64,000 nucleotides of DNA from Sphingobium sp. (GTDB lineage Bacteria; Pseudomonadota; Alphaproteobacteria; Sphingomonadales; Sphingomonadaceae), in contig JALCRK010000008.1 of assembly GCA_022652485.1 (NCBI GenBank), forward strand, positions 18,732 to 82,731, given 5' to 3'. The notes beneath the pieces are model-generated. The model made no database searches. It saw only the letters and a list, made by a program, of their open reading frames with translations, and was not told where the DNA came from. The first letter of the stretch is position 1; each line of letters starts with the position of its first letter. The translations under genes were made by a program, and so were the position numbers. Of this stretch, positions 26,534-35,444 are shown piece by piece.

Positions 26534-28210
26534 TCAGCTCGTGCGGAAAGCGTTGGTGATGGGATAGCGGCGGTCGCGCCCGAAATTGCGGCTGCCGAGC
26601 TTGACGCCGGGAGGAGCCTGCCGCCTTTTATATTCCGCGATATATAACAGCCGCTCGATCCGGGCGACCGTCTCCCGGTCGAACCCGCGCGCCACGACCT
26701 GATCGACCGACAGTTCGCTTTCGACCAGCCCGTGCAGGATCGGATCTAGTATGTCGTAGGGCGGCAGGCTGTCCTCGTCCTTCTGGTTCTCGCGCAGCTC
26801 CGCCGTGGGCGGCTTGGTGATGACGCGTTCCGGCATCACCGCACCGCTGGGGCCGAGGCCAATGGCGGGCTTGGCCTCGTTGCGCCAGCGGGAAAGATCG
26901 AACACCGTCGTCTTGTAGGCATCCTTCAGCACCGAATAGCCGCCCGCCATATCGCCATAGATGGTGGCGTAACCGACCGACATCTCGCTCTTGTTGCCGG
27001 TTGTGAGCAGCATGTGGCCGAACTTGTTGGAAAGTGCCATCAGCGTGACGCCCCGGATGCGCGACTGGATATTCTCTTCCGTGAGATCACGGCCCTTGCC
27101 GGCGAACACCTCCGCCAACATGCCATCAAAGGATTCCATAGCGGATGCTATTGAAATACTGTCGAGCCGGACGCCTAGCATTTCTGCGCATTCCGCCGCA
27201 TCGTCAAGGCTGTCCTGGCTGGTGAAGCGGCTGGGCATCATCACGCACCAGACCCGGTCCGCCCCCAGCGCATCGACCGCCACGGCAGCGGAGAGCGCGC
27301 TGTCGATCCCGCCCGAAAGCCCCAGCACCACGCCGGGAAAGCGGTTGCGGTTCACATAATCCCGCAGGCCGACGATCATCGCGGAATAGACATCCTCCGG
27401 ATAGGGTGCGAGCGGGGCGATTTCGCCGGGGACGCAGGCCCAGACGCCATCCGCGCCGCCTTCCCAGCGAGTGATGCGCAATTCCTCGCGCCAGTCCGCC
27501 ATCTGGTGCGCGAGGGAGCCGTCGCCGTTCAGCACGAACGATGCGCCGTCGAACGCCAGCTCGTCCTGCCCGCCGACACGGTTGAGATAGGCGATGGGCA
27601 GGCCCGTCTCCGCTACGCGCGCCGCGCACACCTGCGCCACGCGACGCTCATCCTTATCGATCTCGTAAGGGCTGCCATTGGGCGACAGCAATATCTGCGC
27701 GCCGCGCTGTTTCAGATGCCCGCAAACGAACGGGAACCACACATCCTCACAGATCGGCACGCCGATCTTGACCCCACGAAACTCGATCGGCTCTGGCAGC
27801 GGCCCGGGCGCGAACAGGCGCTTCTCATCGAAGGTACCGTAATTGGGCAGCTCGCGCTTTTGCCGCACCGCCTTGATCTCTCCGCCATCGAGCAGCGCCA
27901 CGCAGTTGAACAGCGCGCCTTGATTGGCGATCACGGTGCCGACCAGCATGGCGGGGCCGCCATCGCCCGTAGCCTGCATCAGCCGCAGCAGCTCCTCGCC
28001 CGCACGCTCCACCATTGCCGGCTTCAGCACCAGATCCTCGGGCGGATAGCCGATAAGCTGCAACTCGGGAAACAGGATGAGGTCCGCCCCCTGCGCCACC
28101 GCGCGCGCGCGCCACTCCAGCATGGCATCCGCATTGCCGCGAAGATCGCCCACCGACTGGGTTGCCTGCGCCAGAGCGATGGTGAGAGCCGGGGAAGAAG
28201 AATGCGTCAT
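26534..28210 (-). CDS. nadE: Glutamine-dependent NAD+ synthetase
   Basis: A 558-residue two-domain enzyme making NAD from deamido-NAD, ATP and glutamine. The N-terminal nitrilase-like glutaminase domain has Glu in LILFPELQLIGYPPED, Lys in KRELPNYGTFDEKR and the nucleophile Cys in GVPICEDVWFPF. The C-terminal synthetase domain has the PP-loop LGLSGGIDSALSAAVA and GNKSEMSVGYATIYGDMAGG. Length and domain order match the glutamine-dependent form. It is divergent from prs across 110 bases and is followed closely by gltX. Confidence 0.97.
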   Translation of the reverse strand: MTHSSSPALTIALAQATQSVGDLRGNADAMLEWRARAVAQGADLILFPELQLIGYPPEDLVLKPAMVERAGEELLRLMQATGDGGPAMLVGTVIANQGALFNCVALLDGGEIKAVRQKRELPNYGTFDEKRLFAPGPLPEPIEFRGVKIGVPICEDVWFPFVCGHLKQRGAQILLSPNGSPYEIDKDERRVAQVCAARVAETGLPIAYLNRVGGQDELAFDGASFVLNGDGSLAHQMADWREELRITRWEGGADGVWACVPGEIAPLAPYPEDVYSAMIVGLRDYVNRNRFPGVVLGLSGGIDSALSAAVAVDALGADRVWCVMMPSRFTSQDSLDDAAECAEMLGVRLDSISIASAMESFDGMLAEVFAGKGRDLTEENIQSRIRGVTLMALSNKFGHMLLTTGNKSEMSVGYATIYGDMAGGYSVLKDAYKTTVFDLSRWRNEAKPAIGLGPSGAVMPERVITKPPTAELRENQKDEDSLPPYDILDPILHGLVESELSVDQVVARGFDRETVARIERLLYIAEYKRRQAPPGVKLGSRNFGRDRRYPITNAFRTS

Positions 28211-28320
28211 ATCGCTGCCCGTAGAGTATTTTTGTTCGCGGCAAAAGCCTTGCCCTTTGCGCCCCGCCCGCTAAAGGGCTGGCTTATCCAGAGTCACAGG
28301 ATTGCAACGAGGGGCGTTCC

Positions 28321-29256
28321 ATGAAATTGATGACCGGTAACAGCAACCGGCCACTCGCGCAGGCGATTGCCGATTATCTCGAAATGCCGCTCACCAATGC
28401 CAGCGTCCGCCGCTTCGCCGACGAAGAGGTGTTTGTCGAGGTCCACGAAAACGTCCGGGGCGAGGACGTGTTCCTGATCCAGTCGACCAGCTATCCCACC
28501 AACGACAACCTTATGGAGCTGCTGATCTGCATCGATGCGCTGAAGCGCGCGTCGGCCAAGCGGATCACGGCTGTCGTCCCCTATTTCGGCTATGCGCGGC
28601 AGGACCGGAAGCCCGGCCCGCGGACGCCGATCTCGGCGAAGCTGGTGGCGAACCTCATCACTGTCGCCGGGGCCGACCGCGTGCTGTGCGTCGATCTCCA
28701 CGCCGGGCAGATCCAGGGCTTTTTCGACATTCCGACCGATAACCTGTTCGCGGCGCCGGTGATGTCGGCCGATATTCAGGCGCGCTTTGGCGACCGGAAC
28801 ATCATGGTCGTTTCCCCGGACGTGGGCGGCGTGGTGCGCGCCCGTGCGCTCGCCAAGCGGCTCGACAACGCACCGCTCGCCATCGTCGACAAGCGACGCG
28901 AGCGGGCGGGCGAATCAGAGGTGATGAACATCATCGGTGATGTGAAGGGCCGCTTCTGCGTGCTGATTGACGACATCGTCGATTCGGCGGGCACGCTGTG
29001 CAACGCCGCCGCCGCGCTGAAGGCAGCGGGCGCGGAGGAAGTGGTCGCCTATGTCAGCCACGGCGTGCTCTCCGGCGGTGCGGTGGCGCGGGTCGATGCG
29101 TCGCAACTGCTGGAGTTGGTGATTACCGACTCGATCCTCGGCACAGACGGGGTGCACGCCTCCGCCAAGGTGCGCCACTTGCCCATCGCGCCGTTGCTGG
29201 GCGAGGCGATCAAGCGCATCTCGGATGAAAGCTCGGTGAGCTCGCTGTTCGATTAA
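28321..29256 (+). CDS. prs: Ribose-phosphate pyrophosphokinase (PRPP synthetase)
   Basis: A 311-residue class I enzyme that makes PRPP from ribose 5-phosphate and ATP for nucleotide, His, Trp and NAD synthesis. Features include [21 protein letters not shown] near the N-terminus, [21 protein letters not shown] (ATP flap), [11 protein letters not shown] and the PRPP loop [17 protein letters not shown]. It is monocistronic by context, divergent from nadE, and a MITE-like repeat follows within 30 bases of its stop. Confidence 0.97.
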   Translation: MKLMTGNSNRPLAQAIADYLEMPLTNASVRRFADEEVFVEVHENVRGEDVFLIQSTSYPTNDNLMELLICIDALKRASAKRITAVVPYFGYARQDRKPGPRTPISAKLVANLITVAGADRVLCVDLHAGQIQGFFDIPTDNLFAAPVMSADIQARFGDRNIMVVSPDVGGVVRARALAKRLDNAPLAIVDKRRERAGESEVMNIIGDVKGRFCVLIDDIVDSAGTLCNAAAALKAAGAEEVVAYVSHGVLSGGAVARVDASQLLELVITDSILGTDGVHASAKVRHLPIAPLLGEAIKRISDESSVSSLFD

Positions 29257-29281
29257 GGCCGGATCGCACTTCCCCCAATAT

Positions 29282-29406
29282 CGTCATCCCGGAAGCTGAT
29301 TTTCTCCAAATCCGTCAGGATTTGGACAGACAATCGCGCTATCCGGGAGCCAGAACCCAAGCGCAGCGGGGAAAAAGCGGGATCCCGGATCAAGTCCGGG
29401 ATGACG
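29282..29406. repeat. MITE-like intergenic element with 12-bp terminal inverted repeats
   Basis: The element begins CGTCATCCCGGA (29282-29293) and ends with its exact complement TCCGGGATGACG (29395-29406). Inside are two hairpins: TCCAAATCC-GTCA-GGATTTGGA (29305-29326) and ATCCCGGA-TCAAG-TCCGGGAT (29382-29402). It is 125 bases long and non-coding. A 16-base part (CCCGGATCAAGTCCGG) recurs at the right edge of the window. Confidence 0.7.
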
Positions 29407-29419
29407 GTTTCTCAGAGCC

Positions 29420-29674
29420 TTAAGCAGGCCCCACCAGCACCAAAGGCAGCGCCAGCATCAACGCGATGCAGGCGGCGGCGCGCTGTTTGCCGGTGAGGAA
29501 ATCCGAGAGTGGATAGAGCTTCCACAGGAACGGGCAGGCGAAGAAGCTGGCGATGAACAGGCCGGTAGAGATCGTGTCCCCTAATGCGCGCGGCAAGTCC
29601 ATCTGCGCGGCGAGGCCGCCCAGGAAGCTTCCGATACAGATGATCCATCCGAGCATGAGACCGCCCACCTCCAT
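29420..29674 (-). CDS. Small membrane protein, function unknown
   Basis: An 84-residue hydrophobic protein starting MEVGGLMLGW. Three membrane segments can be drawn: LMLGWIICIGSFLGGLA, TISTGLFIASFFACPFLW and AAACIALMLALPLVLVG. The charged loop SDFLTGKQR lies between the last two. I do not recognise a family. It sits between the MITE-like element, whose end is 14 bases from its stop, and the divergent hisN gene. Codon use agrees with its neighbours, and the hydrophobic pattern supports a real gene. Confidence 0.7.
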   Translation of the reverse strand: MEVGGLMLGWIICIGSFLGGLAAQMDLPRALGDTISTGLFIASFFACPFLWKLYPLSDFLTGKQRAAACIALMLALPLVLVGPA

Positions 29675-29750
29675 CCGGACGTAAGAACGGATCGCGTCGC
29701 CCGAACTTTACCCCCTTGCGCCGGCGTGCCGACTTGCCCAAGGAAAGCCG

Positions 29751-30545
29751 ATGCGCCTTTCCGACGATCTTGCCCTCGCCCACGCCCTCGCCGACGCGGC
29801 GGGCGACGCCATCCGCCCCTTTTTCCGCGCCCGCTATGACACCGAGTTCAAGGCGGACGCCTCACCCGTCACCGAGGCGGACCGGGCGGCAGAATCTGCG
29901 ATCCGCGCAATCCTGGAAAAAGAACGCCCCAATGACGGCATCATCGGCGAGGAATATGGCGCGACGCGCGAAGATGCCGAGCGGGTCTGGATACTGGACC
30001 CGATCGACGGCACGAGGAGCTTCATCGCCGGCAGGCCCATCTTCGGCTCGCTGATCGCGCTCTCCCAGGCGGGATGGCCGGTTCTGGGCATCATCGACCA
30101 GCCGATCGCGCGCGAACGCTGGGCAGGCGCGGCGGGACTTGGCACGACCTATAACGGTAGTCCTGTGAAAACCCGCGCCTGTCGCCAGCTTTCCGACGCG
30201 ATTCTCGCCAGCACCGCGCCGCAGCTCTTCCCCGGCTGCACCGGCGAGCATTTCTCCCTGCTTGCCCGCGATTGCCGCGACACGCTCTGGGGCGGGGACT
30301 GCTACAATTATGCGCTGGTGGCGTCCGGCCATGTTGATCTTGTAGTAGAGGCGGGGTTGAAGCTGCACGATATCGCCGCCCTCGTGCCGGTGGTCGAAGG
30401 CGCAGGCGGGCGCATGTGCGACTGGTCGGGCGATCCGCTGACCGATGCCAGCGACGGCCGCGTCATCGCGCTGGGCGATCCTGCACGGCTCGACGATGTG
30501 CTGGAGGCGCTGAACGCCGGGCATGAGGGGCATCACCACCACTAA
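29751..30545 (+). CDS. hisN: Inositol-monophosphatase-family enzyme, probable histidinol-phosphatase
   Basis: A 264-residue Mg-dependent phosphatase of the IMPase superfamily. Metal-site motifs are in order: GIIGEEYG, WILDPIDGTRSFI and GLKLHDIAALVPVVEGAGG. The set WGGDCYNYALVASGHVDLVVE is typical of the HisN subgroup used by alphaproteobacteria and actinobacteria for histidine synthesis, which is why I prefer HisN over inositol phosphatase. An aaggaaag site precedes the ATG. The C-terminus ends GHEGHHHH, a natural His cluster that could bind metal. No other his genes are adjacent. Confidence 0.85.
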   Translation: MRLSDDLALAHALADAAGDAIRPFFRARYDTEFKADASPVTEADRAAESAIRAILEKERPNDGIIGEEYGATREDAERVWILDPIDGTRSFIAGRPIFGSLIALSQAGWPVLGIIDQPIARERWAGAAGLGTTYNGSPVKTRACRQLSDAILASTAPQLFPGCTGEHFSLLARDCRDTLWGGDCYNYALVASGHVDLVVEAGLKLHDIAALVPVVEGAGGRMCDWSGDPLTDASDGRVIALGDPARLDDVLEALNAGHEGHHHH

Positions 30546-30550
30546 AAGCC

Positions 30551-30579
30551 TTGCCTTGCTAGGTCTTCCTCCCTATAGG
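30551..30579 (+). promoter_or_regulatory. Candidate promoter of rpmI-rplT
   Basis: TTGCCT and TATAGG are separated by exactly 17 bases, each matching 4 of 6 sigma-70 consensus positions, between the end of hisN and rpmI. It is about 114 bases before the rpmI start, so a leader RNA would result. Weak on its own. Confidence 0.4.
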
Positions 30580-30692
30580 CGCGCCTTCGTCCGGCTTGCC
30601 GGATGATTCTTGATGGGATGGGCCGGCTAAAAGGGCTGCCGAGTTCATCCGCAACCGTCAAAAGGCTTCGGCCTGCAAAGAAGGAGACGAAA

Positions 30693-30896
30693 ATGCCCAA
30701 GCTCAAGACCAAGAGCGGTGTGAAGAAGCGCTTCAAGTTCACCGCGACCGGCAAGGTGAAGCATGGCGTCGCTGGCAAGCGGCACCGCCTCATCAGCCAC
30801 AACGCAAAGTATATCCGCCAGAACCGTGGCACTTCCGTGCTGTCCGATGCCGACGTCGCACACGTCCGCCTCTGGGCGCCCTACGGCCTGAAGTAA
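30693..30896 (+). CDS. rpmI: Ribosomal protein L35
   Basis: A 67-residue basic protein, [20 protein letters not shown], ending RLWAPYGLK, which is the full L35 pattern. The ORF track starts upstream at 30603, but aaggagacgaaa immediately before the ATG at 30693 fixes the start. It is followed by rplT after 13 bases, the conserved L35-L20 pair. infC, often upstream in other bacteria, is not here; hisN takes that place. Confidence 0.97.
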   Translation: MPKLKTKSGVKKRFKFTATGKVKHGVAGKRHRLISHNAKYIRQNRGTSVLSDADVAHVRLWAPYGLK

Positions 30897-30909
30897 GGAG
30901 TAGAGAGAT

Positions 30910-31269
30910 ATGGCACGCGTAAAACGGGGCACAACCACCCGCGCCAAGCACAACCGCATTCTTGATGCGGCGAAGGGCTATTATGGCCGCCGCAAGAACA
31001 CGATCCGCATTGCTCGCCAAGCCGTTGAAAAGGCTGGGCAATATGCGTATCGCGACCGCAAGGTCAAGAAGCGGAATTTCCGCGCGCTGTGGATTCAGCG
31101 CATCAACGCCGCCGTGCGTATGGAAGGCCTGACCTATGGCCAGTTCATGCACGGCCTGAAGCTCGCGGGCGTCGAACTGGACCGGAAGGTTCTCGCCGAC
31201 ATCGCGATGCACGAGGGCGAGGCGTTTAAGGGCATCGTGGCGCAGGCCAAGAGCGCCCTTCCGGCCTGA
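30910..31269 (+). CDS. rplT: Ribosomal protein L20
   Basis: A 119-residue 23S rRNA-binding assembly protein. It reads [20 protein letters not shown], followed by [20 protein letters not shown] and [21 protein letters not shown], all typical of L20. The length equals the family norm. It forms an operon with rpmI, ends at a strong terminator 24 bases downstream, and precedes pheST. Confidence 0.98.
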   Translation: MARVKRGTTTRAKHNRILDAAKGYYGRRKNTIRIARQAVEKAGQYAYRDRKVKKRNFRALWIQRINAAVRMEGLTYGQFMHGLKLAGVELDRKVLADIAMHEGEAFKGIVAQAKSALPA

Positions 31270-31292
31270 TCCGCGGACATAAATTAGCGAAG

Positions 31293-31321
31293 GGCGTCGG
31301 GGGCAACTCCGGCGCCTTTTT
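31293..31321 (+). terminator. Rho-independent terminator after rplT
   Basis: A 10-bp stem GGCGTCGGGG / CTCCGGCGCC (two G-T wobbles) with a GCAA tetraloop is followed by TTTTT. It separates the rpmI-rplT operon from pheST. Confidence 0.88.
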
Positions 31322-31364
31322 CCTTTGGCTTTTCCTTTGGGTGAAATTGGGGTAGCGCGCGGGC

Positions 31365-32459
31365 ATGAGCGAAGTAACTGCATTGAAGGCCGGGCTGCTG
31401 GCTGACATCGAGAGCGCCGATACGCTGGCACAGGTCGAGGAGCTGCGCGTCGGCGCGCTGGGCAAGTCCGGCGTGGTGACGGCGCTGCTGAAAACGCTGG
31501 GCGGCATGTCCCCGGAGGAGCGCCTCGAAAAAGGCCCGCCGATCCAGGATCTCCGGACAAGCGTAACCGACGCCATCGCGGCCAAGAAGGCTGCGCTGGA
31601 GGCGGCGGAGTTGAATGCGCGGCTGGCGAGCGAGCGGCTCGACATGACGCTGCCCGCAGAAGCAGCGCCGCAGGGCAGCGTGCATCCGGTGTCCCAGGTG
31701 ATGGACGAGCTGGCGGAAATCTTTGCCGATCTGGGTTTCGCAGTCGCCACCGGGCCGGAGATCGAGGACGACTGGCGCAACTTCACCGCGCTCAACATCC
31801 CCGAGACACACCCGGCGCGCGCGATGCACGACACCTTCTATTTCCCGGACACGGATGCGGAAGGCCGCGCGATGCTGCTGCGCACGCATACCTCGCCGGT
31901 GCAGATCCGCACCATGACGTCAAACCCGCCGCCGATCCGCATCATCGCGCCGGGCCGGGTCTATCGCAGCGACTCGGACGCGACCCATACGCCGATGTTC
32001 CACCAGATCGAGGGACTGGTGATCGACAAGGGCATTCATTTGGGCCACCTCAAATGGACGCTGGAGACGTTCCTGAAGGCGTTCTTCGAGCGTGATGACA
32101 TTACGCTCCGCCTGCGCCCGAGCTATTTCCCGTTCACCGAGCCTTCGGTGGAAGTGGATGTCGGCTACACCATCGAGAAGGGCCAGCGCGTGATCGGCGG
32201 CAGCGGCGACGCGCCCGGCGGCGGCTGGATGGAGGTGCTGGGCAGCGGCATGGTCAACCGGCGCGTGATCGAGAATTGCGGGCTGGACCCTGACGAGTGG
32301 CAGGGCTTCGCCTTCGGCACCGGGGTCGATCGCCTCGCGATGCTCAAATATGGCATGAACGACCTCCGCGCTTTCTTTGACGGCGATCTGCGCTGGCTGC
32401 GGCATTATGGGTTCAGCGCGCTCGATGTGCCCACGCTTTCGGGGGGAGTAGGCGCATGA
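31365..32459 (+). CDS. pheS: Phenylalanyl-tRNA synthetase alpha subunit
   Basis: A 364-residue class II synthetase catalytic subunit. The N-terminal coiled coil (about 1-90) binds tRNA. The catalytic core has TSPVQIRTM, motif 2 in [23 protein letters not shown] and motif 3 in [31 protein letters not shown] lies between. The gene begins 43 bases after the rplT terminator and overlaps pheT by 4 bases (ATGA). Confidence 0.97.
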   Translation: MSEVTALKAGLLADIESADTLAQVEELRVGALGKSGVVTALLKTLGGMSPEERLEKGPPIQDLRTSVTDAIAAKKAALEAAELNARLASERLDMTLPAEAAPQGSVHPVSQVMDELAEIFADLGFAVATGPEIEDDWRNFTALNIPETHPARAMHDTFYFPDTDAEGRAMLLRTHTSPVQIRTMTSNPPPIRIIAPGRVYRSDSDATHTPMFHQIEGLVIDKGIHLGHLKWTLETFLKAFFERDDITLRLRPSYFPFTEPSVEVDVGYTIEKGQRVIGGSGDAPGGGWMEVLGSGMVNRRVIENCGLDPDEWQGFAFGTGVDRLAMLKYGMNDLRAFFDGDLRWLRHYGFSALDVPTLSGGVGA

Positions 32460-34855
32460 AATTCACCCTTTCGTGGCTTAAGGAGCATCTGGAGACGGAG
32501 GCGAGCCTTGCGGATATCCTCGTGGCATTGAACGCCATCGGCCTTGAGGTCGAGGGCGTCGAGAATCCGGCGGAGAAGCTGGCCGGGTTCAAGGTGGCGA
32601 GGGTCTTGACCGCCGCGCCCCATCCACAGGCGGACAAGCTACAGGTGCTCACTGTCGATCAGGGCGACGGCATGCCATTGCAGGTCGTCTGCGGAGCACC
32701 CAATGCGCGCGCGGGGCTCGTCGGCGTGTTTGGCGTCGAGGGTGCCGTCGTGCCTGCCAACGGGATGGTGCTCAAGAAGGCTGCGATCCGGGGAGTCGAA
32801 TCCAATGGCATGATGTGCTCCACCCGCGAGCTGGAGCTGGGCGACGATCATGACGGCATCATCGAGCTGCCCGCCGAGGCGCCAGTGGGGAGCGATTTCG
32901 CGGATTATGCGAGCCTCAACGATCCGGTGATCGACCTTTCCATCACCCCCAACCGGCAGGATTGCATGGGGGTGCGCGGCATCGCGCGCGATCTCGCGGC
33001 AAAGGGGGTGGGGACACTGAAGCCTTTGCGCTCAGTGTACCGGATGCCCGCCGCTCCGCTGCCGACAGATGGCCCCGATCCCGATGTCGCTACGCTCGAC
33101 CCGGAGGGCTGCCCGGCCTTTTACGGCCAGGAAGTGCGTGGCGTTAAGAACGGCACAGCGCCGGATTGGATGGCGCGGAACCTCAAAGCCATCGGCCAGA
33201 AGCCGATCAGCTGCCTGGTTGACATCACCAATTTCGTGATGATCGACCTCGGCCGCCCGCTGCACGTCTATGACAAGGCGAAATTGTCCGGTGGGCTGGT
33301 GGCGCGCAAGGCCAAGGCGGGCGAGCAGGTGCTGGCGCTGAACGGCAAGACCTATACCCTCGACGAAGGCATGACCGTGATTGCTGATAGCGCCCATGTG
33401 CACGACATCGGCGGCATCATGGGCGGCGAGGATTCGGGCGTCAGTGAGGCAACCACCGATGTCGTCGTCGAATGCGCCTACTTCACGCCGGAGAGCATTG
33501 CGCGCACCGGGCAGAAGCTCGGCTTGACCAGTGACGCGCGCCAGCGGTTCGAGCGCGGCGTCGACCCGGCGTTTCTGGACGAAGGGCTGGAGATCGCGAC
33601 CTGGCTGATCGTGCAGCATTGCGGCGGCACACCCAGCGATGCGACGCGCGCCGGGACACCGCCAGTTGCGCCGCGCAACTTCGCCTATGATCCCGCGATG
33701 ACGGAGCGGTTGGCTGGCTTTACGCTCGATGCGGAAGCGCAGCGGGCAATCCTTGAAAAGCTGGGCTTTGGCGTAGGTGCGGACTGGATCATCACCGTGC
33801 CGACCTGGCGGCGCGATGTGGATGGCGCGCCTGATATCGTTGAGGAAGTGGTGCGCATCCACGGGCTGGAGAATGTGCCCTCCACTCCGTTGCCACGCGC
33901 GCCGGGCGTCGCGAAGCCCACTGCGACGCCAGAGCAGATGACGGAGCGCCGCGCGCGCCGCGCTGCGGCCGCGCGCGGGCTTTCGGAAGCGATCAACTGG
34001 AGCTTTATCTCCGAAAAGGAAGCAGCGTCCGTGGGCGGGGGTGATTGGACGCTTGCCAATCCCATCTCCGAAGACCTGAAGGTCATGCGCCCTTCTCTCC
34101 TGCCCGGCCTGCTCGCGGCGGCGGCGCGCAATCAGGCGCGTGGTGCGTCGTCCGTCCGGCTGTTCGAAATCGGGCGACGCTATTTCCGCGCAGAGGATGG
34201 CAGCAGCATCGAGAGGCTGACGCTGGCAATCGTGATGGCGGGCGACAAGAGACCGCGCGGCTGGCAGAGCGGCAAGGCGCGCGCCTTCGACGCGTTCGAT
34301 GCCAAGGCCGAGGCGCTGGTGTTGCTGGGGGCGGCAGGTGCGCCGGTGGGCAATCTCCAGATGTTCGGCGAAGCGGGCGATGCCTATCACCCCGGCCAGT
34401 CCGGCACGTTGCGGCTCGGGCCGAAGACAGTGCTTGCGGAATATGGCGTGCTCCATCCGGCGCTGGCTAAGGCGTTTGATCTGTCTGGCACCGTGGTCGC
34501 GGCGCAACTGTTCCTCGACTCCATCCCGGCGAAGCGCAAGGCGGGCTTAATGCGCGCGCCCTATGCCCCGCCCGCGTTGCAGGCGGTGACGCGCGACTTC
34601 GCTTTTCTGATGCCGGAAGCGCTGGAGGCGGACGCACTGGTGCGCGCCGTCAGGCAAGCGGACAAGAAGAACATCGTCGATGCACGGTTGTTCGATGTAT
34701 TCACCGGCGCGGGAGTCGAGCCGGGAATGAAGTCGCTTGCCGTGGAGGTCACGCTGCAACCGGGCGAGAAGAGCTTCACCGAGGAGGAGCTTGTCGGGAT
34801 CAGCACGGCGGTGGTGAAGGCGGCGGAGAAGCTCGGCGGGGTTTTGCGCGGCTGA
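32456..34855 (+). CDS. pheT: Phenylalanyl-tRNA synthetase beta subunit
   Basis: A 799-residue partner of PheS in the alpha2-beta2 enzyme. Domains in order: EMAP/tRNA-binding domain (about 40-150, [20 protein letters not shown]), B3/B4 editing domain (about 210-385, [17 protein letters not shown]), B5 domain (about 400-475), the catalytic-like core, and the C-terminal FDX-ACB anticodon-binding domain (about 705-799). The length is normal. It ends directly against the convergent LOG gene without a gap, so transcription from the two sides must stop inside coding DNA or by Rho. Confidence 0.97.
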   Translation: MKFTLSWLKEHLETEASLADILVALNAIGLEVEGVENPAEKLAGFKVARVLTAAPHPQADKLQVLTVDQGDGMPLQVVCGAPNARAGLVGVFGVEGAVVPANGMVLKKAAIRGVESNGMMCSTRELELGDDHDGIIELPAEAPVGSDFADYASLNDPVIDLSITPNRQDCMGVRGIARDLAAKGVGTLKPLRSVYRMPAAPLPTDGPDPDVATLDPEGCPAFYGQEVRGVKNGTAPDWMARNLKAIGQKPISCLVDITNFVMIDLGRPLHVYDKAKLSGGLVARKAKAGEQVLALNGKTYTLDEGMTVIADSAHVHDIGGIMGGEDSGVSEATTDVVVECAYFTPESIARTGQKLGLTSDARQRFERGVDPAFLDEGLEIATWLIVQHCGGTPSDATRAGTPPVAPRNFAYDPAMTERLAGFTLDAEAQRAILEKLGFGVGADWIITVPTWRRDVDGAPDIVEEVVRIHGLENVPSTPLPRAPGVAKPTATPEQMTERRARRAAAARGLSEAINWSFISEKEAASVGGGDWTLANPISEDLKVMRPSLLPGLLAAAARNQARGASSVRLFEIGRRYFRAEDGSSIERLTLAIVMAGDKRPRGWQSGKARAFDAFDAKAEALVLLGAAGAPVGNLQMFGEAGDAYHPGQSGTLRLGPKTVLAEYGVLHPALAKAFDLSGTVVAAQLFLDSIPAKRKAGLMRAPYAPPALQAVTRDFAFLMPEALEADALVRAVRQADKKNIVDARLFDVFTGAGVEPGMKSLAVEVTLQPGEKSFTEEELVGISTAVVKAAEKLGGVLRG

Positions 34856-35443
34856 TCAGGCGCGGGGCGCACGGCCGATCAATGGCTCGTGCGCCTCATA
34901 GCGCTCCATCGCATCAATGAGCGCGGGCAGGCTGGCGCGCGCGATCAGGATCCCCGCGTGCTGCGAGCGGATGAAGCCGCACTCCGTCATATGGCGGTAA
35001 AAGGCAAGCAGCGGATCGTAGAATCCTTCCACATTGAGCACGCCAACGGGTTTGGCATGATAGCCCAGTTGCGCCCAGCTCACCGCCTCCCACAGCTCGT
35101 CCATCGTTCCGACGCCGCCGGGCAGGGTGAGGAAGCCATCGGAGAGGCTGGTGAACAGCGCCTTGCGGCTGTGCATATCCGGCACGACATGCAGCTCAGT
35201 CAGGCCGCGATGCGCGAGTTCGGCATGGACCAGCGCCTCCGGGATCACGCCGATCACTTCGCCACCTGCACTTAAAGCGCCGTCCGCCACCGCGCCCATC
35301 ATGCCTACGCACCCACCGCCATAGACGATGGCAATGCCCCAGCGAGCGAGCTGCGCGCCCACATCGCGCGCGCAAGCCATGAACGCGGGATCAGTTCCTT
35401 CCGAGGAACCGCAATAGACGGCCAGGCGCTTCAGTTTTCGCAT
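34856..35443 (-). CDS. LOG-family cytokinin riboside 5'-monophosphate phosphoribohydrolase / TIGR00730 protein
   Basis: A 195-residue Rossmann-fold protein of the LOG (lysine-decarboxylase-like) family. Signatures are VYCGSSEGTDPAF at the N-terminus, YGGGCVGMMGAVADGAL in the nucleotide loop and LPGGVGTMDELWEAVSW, the PGGxGTxxE catalytic motif. Members cleave nucleoside monophosphates such as AMP or cytokinin nucleotides to the free base; the physiological substrate in this organism is unknown. The gene starts one base after the crtI-like stop on the same strand, so the two form one transcription unit. Confidence 0.9.
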   Translation of the reverse strand: MRKLKRLAVYCGSSEGTDPAFMACARDVGAQLARWGIAIVYGGGCVGMMGAVADGALSAGGEVIGVIPEALVHAELAHRGLTELHVVPDMHSRKALFTSLSDGFLTLPGGVGTMDELWEAVSWAQLGYHAKPVGVLNVEGFYDPLLAFYRHMTECGFIRSQHAGILIARASLPALIDAMERYEAHEPLIGRAPRA

Positions 35444-35444
35444 G

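Noticed and set aside
30663-30674. AGGC-TTCG-GCCT mini-hairpin before rpmI as a ribosomal leader element
   Set aside because: Only 4 bp of stem; not enough to claim an L20/L35 autoregulatory leader.
30542-30832. A 96-aa minus-strand frame with a hydrophobic stretch opposite rpmI
   Set aside because: Antisense to rpmI, and its composition follows from the L35 codons.
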